Origin: JACVRW01 sp963819115
GTDB lineage: Bacteria > Actinomycetota > Thermoleophilia > Solirubrobacterales > Thermoleophilaceae
NCBI GenBank assembly: GCA_963819115.1
Contig: CAWFUR010000011.1
Coordinates: 868,001-932,000 of the forward strand
Direction: 5' to 3'
Length of the DNA: 64,000 bases
Shown: one piece after another, positions 34,844-43,295 of the stretch
Layout of the letters: the number at the start of each line of letters is the position of its first letter
How positions within the stretch are numbered: the stretch's first letter is position 1
Program-made: the position numbers and the translations under genes
The notes under the pieces: generated by a model
What the model was told of the DNA's origin: nothing
Seen by the model: only the letters and a program-made list of their open reading frames with translations
Databases searched by the model: none

Positions 34844-35718
34844 TGCCTGACGGGGACTATTAAGGCCAATTGCCGGGACTGCACCAGCAGGCGGCCGTCC
34901 TGCGTCCATAGCTCGCCGTCCTCGGTCCACAGGCCGTCCTGCGCGCGGGCCGAGGTGAAGCGACCCAGCACCGGGGTCTCGGCCCGAGCCTCGGGAACCG
35001 GCAGGCGGCCGAACAGATGGACCGTGAGATCGAGCGTGGGCGCGCCGAGCGGAAGCGCGGCCCGCGAGAGCGCCACGGGTGGCATGGCATCGGCGAGGCA
35101 GGCGAGCAGAGCGGCGTCGAGCGGCCCCGGTCCCTCGGCCCGCATCCATCCGTCGAGCTCCACGTTCCCGCTCGCGCCCGATAGCGGCGGCGGCCCGCCC
35201 GCCCAGCGGAGCTCGAGCGCGTCGAGGTAGACGGGCGCGCCGGGCGTGGCCGCCGACACCCGCGGAGCGTCCTCGAAGGGAACCACCTGGGGTACGGGCG
35301 ACACGGTCCATGACGGTCCCCGGCGCGGCGCGGAGAACTCGCCGATGGCGATTCCCAGCAGGCGCCCCTCCTGCTCGGCGCGCCCGGTGACCGTGGTGAC
35401 CGAGCGGCCCCGGCGGGCCACCGTCGCGTGGAGCTGCACGCCGCCGTTGGCCGGCGGCGCCACGAAATGGATGTTGAGCGAGCGGAGGGAGCGCTCGGGG
35501 TCGCCCGACTCGGCCTCCATGGCCCTCACCATGCACGCGGCCAGGAACCCGCCCAGCGGCGCCACGGGCCCCCACCAGCGCGGGCTCAGCTGCGCGGTGT
35601 AGCGCCCCTCGGCGCCGGTGATCGCGGTGTCCTCGGAAAAGCTGGGCACGGGCACCGGGCAGCCTAGGTCAAGGTCCGCGCGGCCGCTGACGACAAATGA
35701 ACCAGTGGGTTCACGCAT
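34840..35718 (-). CDS. Acyl-CoA thioesterase-like (TesB-type double hotdog)
   Basis: 292 residues. Two hotdog halves: the first with GRYTAQLSPRWWGPVAPLGGFLAACMVRAM and NIHFVAPP, the second with LACLADAMPPV and LTVHLFGRLP, then QDGRLLVQSRQLAL at the end, as in TesB-like thioesterases (pieces quoted are short excerpts of longer blocks). It should cleave acyl-CoA. The first ~25 residues before PSFSEDTAITG are not part of the fold; GTG codons near there (about 35650) are possible later starts. The annotated ATG is only 12 bp from the divergent PAS/GGDEF/EAL start. Confidence 0.72.
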   Translation of the reverse strand: MREPTGSFVVSGRADLDLGCPVPVPSFSEDTAITGAEGRYTAQLSPRWWGPVAPLGGFLAACMVRAMEAESGDPERSLRSLNIHFVAPPANGGVQLHATVARRGRSVTTVTGRAEQEGRLLGIAIGEFSAPRRGPSWTVSPVPQVVPFEDAPRVSAATPGAPVYLDALELRWAGGPPPLSGASGNVELDGWMRAEGPGPLDAALLACLADAMPPVALSRAALPLGAPTLDLTVHLFGRLPVPEARAETPVLGRFTSARAQDGLWTEDGELWTQDGRLLVQSRQLALIVPVRH

Positions 35719-35730
35719 CCCGCATCCGGC

Positions 35731-37494
35731 ATGAGTGACGGACTCGTCCCGCGGCTACGCGACCTCGGTCGCGGCTCGCAGCGCGAACGGGCCCGCACGG
35801 GCGCGCTCGAGGAGAGCGAGCGCTGGTTCCGCGCGCTCGTGGAGTACGCGCCCGACGCCGTGCTCGTGATCGGCCATGGCGGGGTCATCCGCTACGCCTC
35901 ACCCGCGCTCACGCGCCTGCTCGGGCACGACCCCGAGCGCGTGGCGGACACGCTGCTGCTCGACCTGGTCCCCGCGTCGGACCGCGGCGCGGCGTCACTG
36001 GTGCTCGCCACCGGCGAGGGCGAGACCCGCCGCGGGACCTGGTCGATGGTGCATCGCGACTCCGGCCTCGTGCCGGTGGAGGGCGTGGCCGAGCGCCCCT
36101 CGCGGGACGCCACGCTCCAGGGAGTGGTGCTGGCTCTGCGGGCCACCGAGGCCGGCCCGAGCAAGCGCCCGGCCGATGGGCGCTCCTTCTACGACGACCT
36201 CACCGGCCTGCCCACGCGAGCGCTCTTCGAGGACCGCGCCACCCATGCCTTCGCACGCGCCCGCAGGGCCGGACAGCCGGTGGCCATCCTGATGGTGGAC
36301 CTGGAGGACATGGGCCCCGTGAACGAGGTGCTCGGGTCCGCCGCGGGTGACGAGATGCTGCTGGAGGTGGCGCGGCGCCTGGACTCCGGGCTGCGCGCGG
36401 GCGACACCGGCGCGCGGGTGGGCGAGAGCGAGTTCGCCGTGCTGCTCGAGGGCTTCGAGCGCGCGAACGAGGCCACGGAGGTGGCGCGCCGGCTGGTCAC
36501 CAGGCTGTGCAAGCCCGTCCGGGTGGGGAGCGAGGAGGTGCTGCCCAACCCCTCCGTGGGCGTGGCCGTGGCGGAGGACGGTGGCGGCGTGGCCATGGAT
36601 CTGCTCCGGGACGCGGGCGTGGCCGCTTATGCGGCTCGCGGGCGCGGGCGTCGCCCGGTGCGCTTCGAGCCGGCGATGCGAGCCTCGCTCGTCGAGCGTC
36701 TCGAGGTGTCCGAGGACCTGGACTTCGCGCTCGAGCGCGATCAGCTGGTGGTGCTCTTCCAGCCGCTCGTTGACCTCGCGGACGAGCGCATCACCTCGGC
36801 CGAGGCGCTTCTGCGCTGGCGCCATCCGCGGGCCGGCGTGATCAGTCCCGTGGACTTCATCCCCCTGGCCGAGGAGACGGGCATGATCGTCCCGCTCGGC
36901 CACTACGTGATCCGCACCGCGTGTGCCCAGCTGGCCCGCTGGCAGGAGGGGGGCCGCGTGGACGACAGCTTCCGGATCAGCGTGAACCTGTCGGGGCGCG
37001 AGCTGCGCGAGCCCGAGCTCACGGCCGTGGTGAAGGCTGCTCTGGAGGACGAGGGACTGGCACCCGGCCGGCTCATGGTCGAGGTGAGCGAGTCCGCGGT
37101 GCTCGACGACCTCGACACCGCGCGCATCAGGCTGTCGGAGCTGAGGGCGCTGGGCGTGGGGATCACGCTGGACGACTACGGCTCCGGCCGGCCGCCGATC
37201 GCGCACGTCTACGGGCTGCCCGTGGACGAGGTCAAGGTCGAGGGCCACTTCGTCGGCGACCCCACCGACGATGCTCTGGCGCGCGCCGTGTCGAGGCTTC
37301 GTGACGAGCTCGGGATCGGGATCGTGGCCAAGGGAATCGAGGAGCGCGAGACGGTGGACGGCCTGCGCGCTCTCCGCTGCTCGGCCGGACAGGGCTTCCT
37401 CTTTGCACCTCCGCTCACGGCCGAGGACCTCGGCCGCAGGCTCGGCCGCGGACAGGACCAGGACCGCCCCACAGCTCGTCCCGCGGAGAGCTAA
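35731..37494 (+). CDS. PAS / degenerate GGDEF / altered EAL protein
   Basis: 587 residues. PAS domain about 30-140, GGDEF-like 150-310, EAL-like 325-575. The GGDEF signature reads GESEF (231-235), so synthesis of c-di-GMP is unlikely. In the EAL domain E358-A-L, N419, E451, D481-D482, K502 and Q554 are kept, but the normally AEGVE motif reads AKGIE (K534), replacing a conserved catalytic Glu. The protein may therefore be a c-di-GMP receptor or a switch rather than an enzyme. No membrane segments are seen; the PAS domain is the likely sensor. Confidence 0.88.
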   Translation: MSDGLVPRLRDLGRGSQRERARTGALEESERWFRALVEYAPDAVLVIGHGGVIRYASPALTRLLGHDPERVADTLLLDLVPASDRGAASLVLATGEGETRRGTWSMVHRDSGLVPVEGVAERPSRDATLQGVVLALRATEAGPSKRPADGRSFYDDLTGLPTRALFEDRATHAFARARRAGQPVAILMVDLEDMGPVNEVLGSAAGDEMLLEVARRLDSGLRAGDTGARVGESEFAVLLEGFERANEATEVARRLVTRLCKPVRVGSEEVLPNPSVGVAVAEDGGGVAMDLLRDAGVAAYAARGRGRRPVRFEPAMRASLVERLEVSEDLDFALERDQLVVLFQPLVDLADERITSAEALLRWRHPRAGVISPVDFIPLAEETGMIVPLGHYVIRTACAQLARWQEGGRVDDSFRISVNLSGRELREPELTAVVKAALEDEGLAPGRLMVEVSESAVLDDLDTARIRLSELRALGVGITLDDYGSGRPPIAHVYGLPVDEVKVEGHFVGDPTDDALARAVSRLRDELGIGIVAKGIEERETVDGLRALRCSAGQGFLFAPPLTAEDLGRRLGRGQDQDRPTARPAES

Positions 37495-37497
37495 CAC

Positions 37498-37541
37498 AGG
37501 CTGCGGTGCTCGCCCGACCAGCGCTCGGGCTCCGCTCCTCG
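37498..37541 (-). repeat. Dispersed palindromic repeat, copy 2
   Basis: On the minus strand CGAGGAGCGGAGCCCGA, loop GCGCTGG, TCGGGCGAGCACCGC and AGCCT. It fills the whole gap between the stops of two convergent genes and could act as their shared terminator. Confidence 0.75.
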
Positions 37542-37925
37542 CTAGCCGGGGCGGGTTTTGCGCTTCGTGACCGTCAGGCGGGCGTGCATGCCCATGGCCT
37601 CGTGGCCCTCGAGCGTGCAGAACACGACGTAGCGGCCCGGCTTGCGCACCCGGACGCGGAGCGTGTCCGTGTGGCCGGGACGGACCTTCGGCATTGCTCC
37701 CAGGACCCGGCCGGACGCGTTGCGGATGGCCAGGTCATGACCGTCCTCGCCGTAGTTGTGCGCGTTCAGGCGCACCACTCCCACCGGCACCCTGGTTCGG
37801 TAGAGCGACACGCGCCACTCGCGCTCGCTCACGCCGACCGACGTTCCGCGCGAGGCGGTGGCCCCGGCGAGCGCGGGCGTCGCGGCCATCAGGCCGAGCA
37901 GCGGAAGGAGGAGGGCCCGCCTCAC
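37542..37925 (-). CDS. Secreted cupredoxin-like protein
   Basis: 127 residues with signal peptide (MRRALLLPLLGLMAATPALA). The mature domain has the type-1 copper ligand set: His in NYGEDGHDLAI, then Cys, His and Met in VFCTLEGHEAMGM. It should bind one copper and carry electrons or buffer copper outside the membrane. The start overlaps the stop of the DUF1501 gene by 4 bp, making it the last gene of a three-gene operon. Confidence 0.87.
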   Translation of the reverse strand: MRRALLLPLLGLMAATPALAGATASRGTSVGVSEREWRVSLYRTRVPVGVVRLNAHNYGEDGHDLAIRNASGRVLGAMPKVRPGHTDTLRVRVRKPGRYVVFCTLEGHEAMGMHARLTVTKRKTRPG

Positions 37926-39265
37926 CGGACCAGGGACACGCGGCCCAGCCGGCCCGCGCCGGGGATCACCGACGCGGCGTCGGTGCCCAGGTGCTGCTCC
38001 AGCAGGCTCGCGTAGACGCGGCGGAAGTCGATGGTGACCTTCAGGTTGTCGTGCTCGTCCAGCCGGTTCAGGTCCGGGTAGTCGCTGTGCACGCCGGCCA
38101 GCGCGCGGTCACCCTGGACCCAGGCCACACCGCCGGCGCCGTGGTCGGTGCCGGAGCCGTTCTGCTCGGGGCGGCGCCCGAACTCGGACCACACGAGCGT
38201 GATCACGCGGCCGGACACCCCGCGCGCCTCGAGGTCGGCCTGGAAGGCGGCCAGGGCCTCGCTCACGTCGCCGAGCATGCCGCTCAGGTCTTTCTGGCTG
38301 TCGTGGGTGTCGAAGTTCCCGTCCGCCTGAACGTCGGCCACCCGGATCCCAAGCGGCTTGGAAATCATGGCTGCGAGGTAGCGCAGGCGGTTGCCGAAGT
38401 CGCTCTCCGCGGGATACGGGACCGGGGAGGCCAGCGGGTCATTCCCGTCCTTCTCGGCGTAGGGCGCCAGCCGGTCGGCCACCTGCTTCGCCAGGCGGGC
38501 CGAGGTGCGCGACGAGCGCAGGGCGTGGCTCCCGGCGGGGCCATGACCCAGCGTCTCGTAGGTCTTCATGGCCTCGTCGAAGGGCTCGCCCCACACGTCG
38601 CGGATCCAGAACCCCGCGTCACCGGGTGAGGCCACCGCGGCCACCGGTGCCCGGCCCGAGCGCATGAGCGGCGAGAGCCCGTAGCCCATCGAGATCCCCT
38701 GAAGCGGGTTGTCGGGGGTCCCCCTGCGGTCGAGCCAGCGACCGAGCCATCCCGGGGCGCTGCGGTCGGTGATCAGGCCGGTCTCCCAGAAGTGGCGAGA
38801 GTGGAAGTGGGACAGGTCGGGGTCCGGGTAGTCGATGCCGGGCAGGAAGCCCACCCGACCGCGCTCGAACAGGCCGCGAACGCCGCCGTTCACACCGCGG
38901 CTCAGCTGCGGGTTCAGCCCGAGGCCCGAGCCTCCCGGCAGCGGCGAGGCCTCCACCTTGAGGTCCTGGTGCAGGTCGGCGTAGCGACCGTAGTCGTGGA
39001 GGGGCACGAGCGTGTCGAGCAGGTCCACGCCGCCGGGCAGGAAGACGGACACGAGCACCGGCGCGTTCGGCGCCGCCGCGGCGTCGGCGGCCGCCGCCTC
39101 GAACACCCGGCTCACCGGCATCGCCCTCGCCGTGTAGAGGGTCAGCCCGGCGCCGATCCCGGCCGCCAGCACCTGCCGGCGCGTGAGCGGGGCGCCGCCC
39201 AGGTAATCGCGGCGCACGGCCTCGGATGTGCGGTGGAAGTCGTCGCAGGCGGTGTGGCGGGCCAT
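37922..39265 (-). CDS. DUF1501 protein (Tat-exported, sulfatase-like fold)
   Basis: 447 residues. Near the N terminus LTRRQVLAAGIGAGLTLY is a Tat-type signal. The body has VFLPGGVDLLDTLVP, HFHSRHFWETG and GTDHGAGGVAWV, typical of DUF1501 proteins, which are nearly always paired with DUF1800 proteins as here. Their biochemical role is unknown; the fold is thought to be related to alkaline phosphatase/sulfatase. It starts 3 bp behind the DUF1800 stop. Confidence 0.88.
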   Translation of the reverse strand: MARHTACDDFHRTSEAVRRDYLGGAPLTRRQVLAAGIGAGLTLYTARAMPVSRVFEAAAADAAAAPNAPVLVSVFLPGGVDLLDTLVPLHDYGRYADLHQDLKVEASPLPGGSGLGLNPQLSRGVNGGVRGLFERGRVGFLPGIDYPDPDLSHFHSRHFWETGLITDRSAPGWLGRWLDRRGTPDNPLQGISMGYGLSPLMRSGRAPVAAVASPGDAGFWIRDVWGEPFDEAMKTYETLGHGPAGSHALRSSRTSARLAKQVADRLAPYAEKDGNDPLASPVPYPAESDFGNRLRYLAAMISKPLGIRVADVQADGNFDTHDSQKDLSGMLGDVSEALAAFQADLEARGVSGRVITLVWSEFGRRPEQNGSGTDHGAGGVAWVQGDRALAGVHSDYPDLNRLDEHDNLKVTIDFRRVYASLLEQHLGTDAASVIPGAGRLGRVSLVR

Positions 39266-39268
39266 GGG

Positions 39269-40672
39269 TCAGTGCACCTGAGCGTCGGGTCCGGAGAGCA
39301 GGAGATGGCGGAGCACCCGCTGGCACATGTCGGCGCGCTCCTGGCGGTCCTGGCGCCACTCGCCGTCCTTCAGCTTGCGCTCGGTGAGGAGCCGGTGGGC
39401 CACGCGCAGCAGCTCGGCGTCGGTGCGCGAGGAGGTCCACGGGTCGCCCACGGCCCGTCGTGCCCGGGCCACCGCGCGACGCGGGGAGAGCTTGGCCGGA
39501 GTGGACTTCTCCTTGACGCGCAGGCGGGGCGTGGCCATCAGGTGGTTAGCCGCGTCGAAGCGCACATGCATGGCGTTCGACGACAGCCACGCGGTGCCCC
39601 AGTCCCAGCCCGCCACGGACGGTGGATGGAACAGCTCCTGGCCCATGCTCTCCATCAGCCATCCCCAGCTGCCGTCGTCGATCCGCTGCCCGGCGCCGCG
39701 CAGCGCGCCGGCCACGAACATGACGGGCGACTTGACCATGCCCGGTGCGTCGAGGCTCCGGTAGAGCGCGGGGTGGGCCAGGATCTCGCCCACCACCGGC
39801 TTGATCCGGTGCCCGGAGCGGCGGTAGGTGTGGGCCAGGTGCGCGCGCGTGCCACCCGGGATCGGAGTGCCCACGAAGTAGTCCCAGAGCTTCCCCACCA
39901 GGAAGGGCGCGTGGGCCGGGTGGCCGACGCAGAGGCGGAGCACGTCCTGCCAGTCGAAGTTGCCGGCGTGCCCGAATATCCGCTTGACCCCGGTGGCGTG
40001 CGACTCCCCGTCGTAGTAACAGCGCGGCGGGCCGTTCTCGCGCCAGTCCACCCGGAAGCCGGTGAGCGCCCGCGCGGCCTGGCGGATGTCGCGCTCGCTG
40101 TACCCGCGACCGAGCGTGAAGAGCTCCATCAGCTCGCGCGCGTAGTTCTCGTTCGGCGCCTCCTTGTCCGAGTCCGCCAGTGAGAGGAACAGGAGCATCG
40201 CCGGGTCGCTCGTCACCGCCTTGAGCAGGGCGGGAAAGCTCCCCATCGCGTGGCGGCGGAACATCCGGTTCTGGGCGAGCATCAGCGGCGTGTCCTGGTC
40301 GCTGGTGGCGAAGTGGTCGTGCCAGAAGAGAGTGAGCTTCTCCTGGAGAGGGCGCCGCGACCGGATCACGCGGTCGAGCCACCAGAGCGCGTCGTGGCTC
40401 CATTCGTTCTCGGGGTCGAGCCGGTGGCCGTCAACCGTGGGCGGCCCGATCCTCGGAGCGGGTGACGGCCCGCCGTTCAGCACCCAGCGGATGGTGTGCG
40501 CCTTGCCGCGCCGGGCCCAGTGATGAGCCTCGCGCGGAGTGGCGCCGAAGCCCGCGCGCCAGAACAGGCGCTTCACGTGGGCCTCGCTCCAGCCCCGGTG
40601 TCGGGCCGTCCTCCGCCGCGCGCGAGTCCGGGGCCGCCGGGCGGCCGCTGATGCCTTGGTATCCGCTGCCAT
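39269..40672 (-). CDS. DUF1800 protein
   Basis: 467 residues. Typical DUF1800 blocks are RLFWRAGFGATPREAHHWAR, EKLTLFWHDHFATS, NENYARELMELFTLGRG and PPSVAGWDWG. These proteins occur with DUF1501 partners and are probably exported; no clear signal is seen here, only an Arg-rich N terminus (RRPRTRARRRTARHR). Function unknown. First gene of the operon DUF1800 / DUF1501 / cupredoxin, which suggests an extracytoplasmic complex that uses copper. Confidence 0.88.
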   Translation of the reverse strand: MAADTKASAAARRPRTRARRRTARHRGWSEAHVKRLFWRAGFGATPREAHHWARRGKAHTIRWVLNGGPSPAPRIGPPTVDGHRLDPENEWSHDALWWLDRVIRSRRPLQEKLTLFWHDHFATSDQDTPLMLAQNRMFRRHAMGSFPALLKAVTSDPAMLLFLSLADSDKEAPNENYARELMELFTLGRGYSERDIRQAARALTGFRVDWRENGPPRCYYDGESHATGVKRIFGHAGNFDWQDVLRLCVGHPAHAPFLVGKLWDYFVGTPIPGGTRAHLAHTYRRSGHRIKPVVGEILAHPALYRSLDAPGMVKSPVMFVAGALRGAGQRIDDGSWGWLMESMGQELFHPPSVAGWDWGTAWLSSNAMHVRFDAANHLMATPRLRVKEKSTPAKLSPRRAVARARRAVGDPWTSSRTDAELLRVAHRLLTERKLKDGEWRQDRQERADMCQRVLRHLLLSGPDAQVH

Positions 40673-40806
40673 CCGTGGCTGCCGGCGCGCATGTCTGGGC
40701 CATCCGCCGCCCGCCGGGGAGCGCCGAAGAATGACGAACGGGGGAGGCTCGATGGGGCGCGGGGAAGGATCGGGGCGGATCGCTGGGCCAATCCCGTGCG
40801 CCGGCG

Positions 40807-41799
40807 GTGCAATCCGGCGCCCAGGGAGCAGTTGCGAGACTCACCCGCCTCGTGCTCGCCGTGGCCCTCGCACTCGGATCGTCTGCCTGTTACGGCGTGT
40901 CGAACTTCATCGGACCCCAGCTCGTGCGCCGGCACGCGCTCGTGTCCGTGCTCGTGGTGTCGCAGGTCGCGGCGCTCGTGGGCTGCGCCGTGTACCTCGC
41001 GGGCGACGGCGGGGCGGCGCTGCCCGAGCGCAGCCTGATCCTCGCCCTCGTGGCCGGAGCGGGCAACGCCGCCGGGCTGATCCTCTTCTACAGGGCGGCG
41101 GAGCTCGGTCCCCTGTCCGTGGTCGCCCCGATCGGCGCCGTGGGCGCGGTGGTGCCCGTGGTGTACGGGCTGGCCACCGGCGATGCGCTGAAGCCCACCC
41201 AGGCGCTGGGCCTGGTGCTGGCGATGGCCGGCGCGGCGATGGCCTCACGCCGGGATCCCGGCGGGACGGTGGGAGGGAGGACCTACCCGGACCCCCGCGG
41301 CGCGGTGATCTGTGCGGCGGCGTCGGCCGTGGCCTTCGGCGTCTTCCTCACCGCACTCCCCGAGGCCTCGAAGGACGGACAGGCGTGGGCGCTGTTCGAC
41401 GCGCGCCTGGTGCTCGTGGCGCTCCTGGGGCTGTGGGCCGGCCGGAGGCTCGGCGGCCTGCGGGCCACGCGGCAGCTGCCACTGATGGCCGTGCCGGGAC
41501 TCCTTCTGGTCGCGGGCACCCTGTTGTACATCACGGCCGCGGACCACGGCCAGCTCTCGCTGGTGTCGGTGCTCGGCTCGCTCTTCCCCGTGGTCACGGT
41601 GGGCCTGGGCGTGGCGCTGCTCGGGGAGCGCCTGTCACGGATCCAGACGTTCGGGGTGGCGGCGACGCTGGTGGGGGTGGCGCTGATCGCGGCGTTTCTG
41701 CTGCGTCCGCCGGTGACTCGCTTGCCCGCTCCGCCTTGGATACGCCCAAGCTTCTTGACGTCGATATGGATCAGCTCGCCCGGGCGGGCACGCTCGTAG
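40807..41799 (+). CDS. EamA/DMT-family transporter with IS-derived tail
   Basis: 330 residues from a GTG start. Ten hydrophobic helices in two EamA repeats (AELGPLSVVAPIGAVGAVVP in the first, TAADHGQLSLVSVLGSLFP in the second) identify a drug/metabolite transporter. The natural protein ends near residue 302 (AAFLLRPP); the last ~28 residues (from VTRLPAPPW) are read antisense through an IS481 fragment, so the original stop was lost. The fold should still be complete. The start is uncertain: no ribosome site is seen. Confidence 0.8.
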   Translation: MQSGAQGAVARLTRLVLAVALALGSSACYGVSNFIGPQLVRRHALVSVLVVSQVAALVGCAVYLAGDGGAALPERSLILALVAGAGNAAGLILFYRAAELGPLSVVAPIGAVGAVVPVVYGLATGDALKPTQALGLVLAMAGAAMASRRDPGGTVGGRTYPDPRGAVICAAASAVAFGVFLTALPEASKDGQAWALFDARLVLVALLGLWAGRRLGGLRATRQLPLMAVPGLLLVAGTLLYITAADHGQLSLVSVLGSLFPVVTVGLGVALLGERLSRIQTFGVAATLVGVALIAAFLLRPPVTRLPAPPWIRPSFLTSIWISSPGRARS

Positions 41800-42173
41800 C
41801 GGACCGCAGGCTCGAGACCAAGCCGGCCAAGCTTGCCCAGTCCGACCCGCTTCAGAATCGCCGAGACCGTCGAGCAGGGCATGTCCAACAGATCAGCGAG
41901 CTCAGGCGCCGTGAACCTCAACTGCCGCAGCGCGACCAACAACTCGACCGTGTGCTCAGCGGTGCGGTTGTGAACCCTCCGCGGCGCCGAAGAGCGATCG
42001 ACCAGGCCAGCGACCCCGGCAAGTCGATAACGAGCAGCCCACTTCGAGCACGTCCGCTCGCTCACCTCGGCCGCCTCGGCGGCCTCAGCGAGCGACCACC
42101 CCTGCTCAACCACACGCGCAACCATCCGCTCACGCTGCCTCAATGACAACGCCGCATTAGCGTGCAACCTCAT
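41710..42173 (-). pseudogene. IS481 transposase, N-terminal fragment
   Basis: About 154 codons remain of a normal ~320. The helix-turn-helix part is clear (SLAEAAEAAEVSERTCSKW; STVSAILKRVGLGKLGRL), and the catalytic core begins with PGELIHIDVKKLGRI, where the first catalytic Asp sits. The DDE core is then lost and the frame runs on antisense through the transporter gene. It cannot be active. Confidence 0.85.
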
Positions 42174-42262
42174 CCGGTGTCCTCCTTGGAACTGGGGGCT
42201 TCAGAACCACCCAGCCTCCAAGGAGGCCCGGATGAACAACGTGACTAGGAACTAAACCTAGG
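41710..42262 (-). mobile_element. Truncated IS481-family insertion sequence (relic 1)
   Basis: One end and the first half of an IS481-type element remain: the transposase start at 42173 and ~85 bp beyond it to the CTAG at 42258-42261. The other half is missing, cut at about 41710 where the EamA gene begins. The outer end sits on CCTAGG (42257-42262), which is also the stop of the neighbouring quinone-oxidoreductase gene. A subterminal palindrome GCCTCCAAGGAGGC is shared with relic 2. Confidence 0.8.
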
Positions 42263-43250
42263 GCGCGCGCACGTCCAGCACGACCTTGCCGGTGGCGCCG
42301 CGGCCGTCGATCAGCTTCAGCGCCTCGGCCGCGTCCTCGAGCGGGAAGCGCGCTCCCACCACCGGCCGGACGAAGCCCTCGTCCACCAGGCGGTTCACCG
42401 CCTCGCCGATCTCCACGTTCACCTTCGGCTTGGCCATCACGTATGCGCCCCAGCCGGCACCCACGACCTCCACGTTGTTGAGCAGCAGGCGGTTCACGCG
42501 CACCTCGGGGATCGAGCCGCCGGTGAATCCCACCACCACCAGCCGCCCGCCCTCGGCGAGCGAGCGCAGGGAGTCGGTGAAGCGGTCGCCGCCCACGGGG
42601 TCCACGATCACGTCCACGCCGCCACCGGAGAGCTCCTTGGCCTCGTCCTTCCAGGGGCCGTCGGAGCGCACCACCTCGTCGGCGCCCGCCTCCCGGGCCA
42701 CGCGCTCCTTCTCCTCGCTGGACACCACGCCGATCGTGCGCGCCCCGAGGCCCTTCGCCACCTGGATCACCGCCGTGCCCACTCCGCCGGCGGCGCCGTG
42801 CACGAGCACGGTCTCGCCCTCGGCCAGGCGCCCGCGCAGCTTCAGCGAGAAGTAGGCGGTGTGGTAGTTGAGGATCAGCCCCGCGCCCTGGGCGTAGTCG
42901 AGCTCGTCGGACAGCGGGAAGGTGAGGAACTCGGGGGCCACGGCCACCTCGGCGAACCCGCCGAGCAGGCAGCAGGCGGCCACGCGATCGCCCGGGGACA
43001 ACGATGAGCCCTCGGGCGCGCTGCGCACCGTGCCGGCCACCTCGCTCCCGGGCACGAAGGGCACGGGCGGCTTCACCTGGTACTCGCCGCGTGTCTGAAG
43101 CACCTCGGGGAACGAGACCCCGGCGGCGTGCACGTCCACCACCACGGCGCGATCACCGGAGATCATGTGCACGGCCTCGGGCTCGGGCAGGTCCGCGAGA
43201 CTCAGGGCGGTGTCCGGGCCCGTGAGCTCGGTGATCTGGAGGGCGCGCAC
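42258..43250 (-). CDS. Zinc-independent NADPH:quinone oxidoreductase-like
   Basis: 330 residues, MDR family. GroES-like N-terminal domain (VSFPEVLQTRGEYQ, PFVPGSEVAG), nucleotide motif VHGAAGGVGTAVIQVAK, and GRLVVVGFTGG near the end. The zinc-binding Cys/His set of alcohol dehydrogenases is absent, so quinone or enone reduction with NADPH is expected. GTG start; a -10-like TAGCCT (43264-43259) ends 8 nt before it. The stop codon is the CTAG on which the IS481 relic abuts. Confidence 0.85.
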   Translation of the reverse strand: MRALQITELTGPDTALSLADLPEPEAVHMISGDRAVVVDVHAAGVSFPEVLQTRGEYQVKPPVPFVPGSEVAGTVRSAPEGSSLSPGDRVAACCLLGGFAEVAVAPEFLTFPLSDELDYAQGAGLILNYHTAYFSLKLRGRLAEGETVLVHGAAGGVGTAVIQVAKGLGARTIGVVSSEEKERVAREAGADEVVRSDGPWKDEAKELSGGGVDVIVDPVGGDRFTDSLRSLAEGGRLVVVGFTGGSIPEVRVNRLLLNNVEVVGAGWGAYVMAKPKVNVEIGEAVNRLVDEGFVRPVVGARFPLEDAAEALKLIDGRGATGKVVLDVRAP

Positions 43251-43258
43251 GGGACGGC

Positions 43259-43287
43259 AGGCTAGCTCTTCGCCGCCGGGGTAGTGT
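43259..43287. promoter_or_regulatory. Back-to-back -10 elements of the divergent QOR and GH6 genes
   Basis: Minus strand TAGCCT (43264-43259) ends 8 nt before the QOR GTG. Plus strand TAGTGT (43282-43287) ends 8 nt before the GTG at 43296 of the GH6 gene. The -35 regions are weak. Both would give leaderless mRNAs. Confidence 0.4.
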
Positions 43288-43295
43288 GCGTGCCC

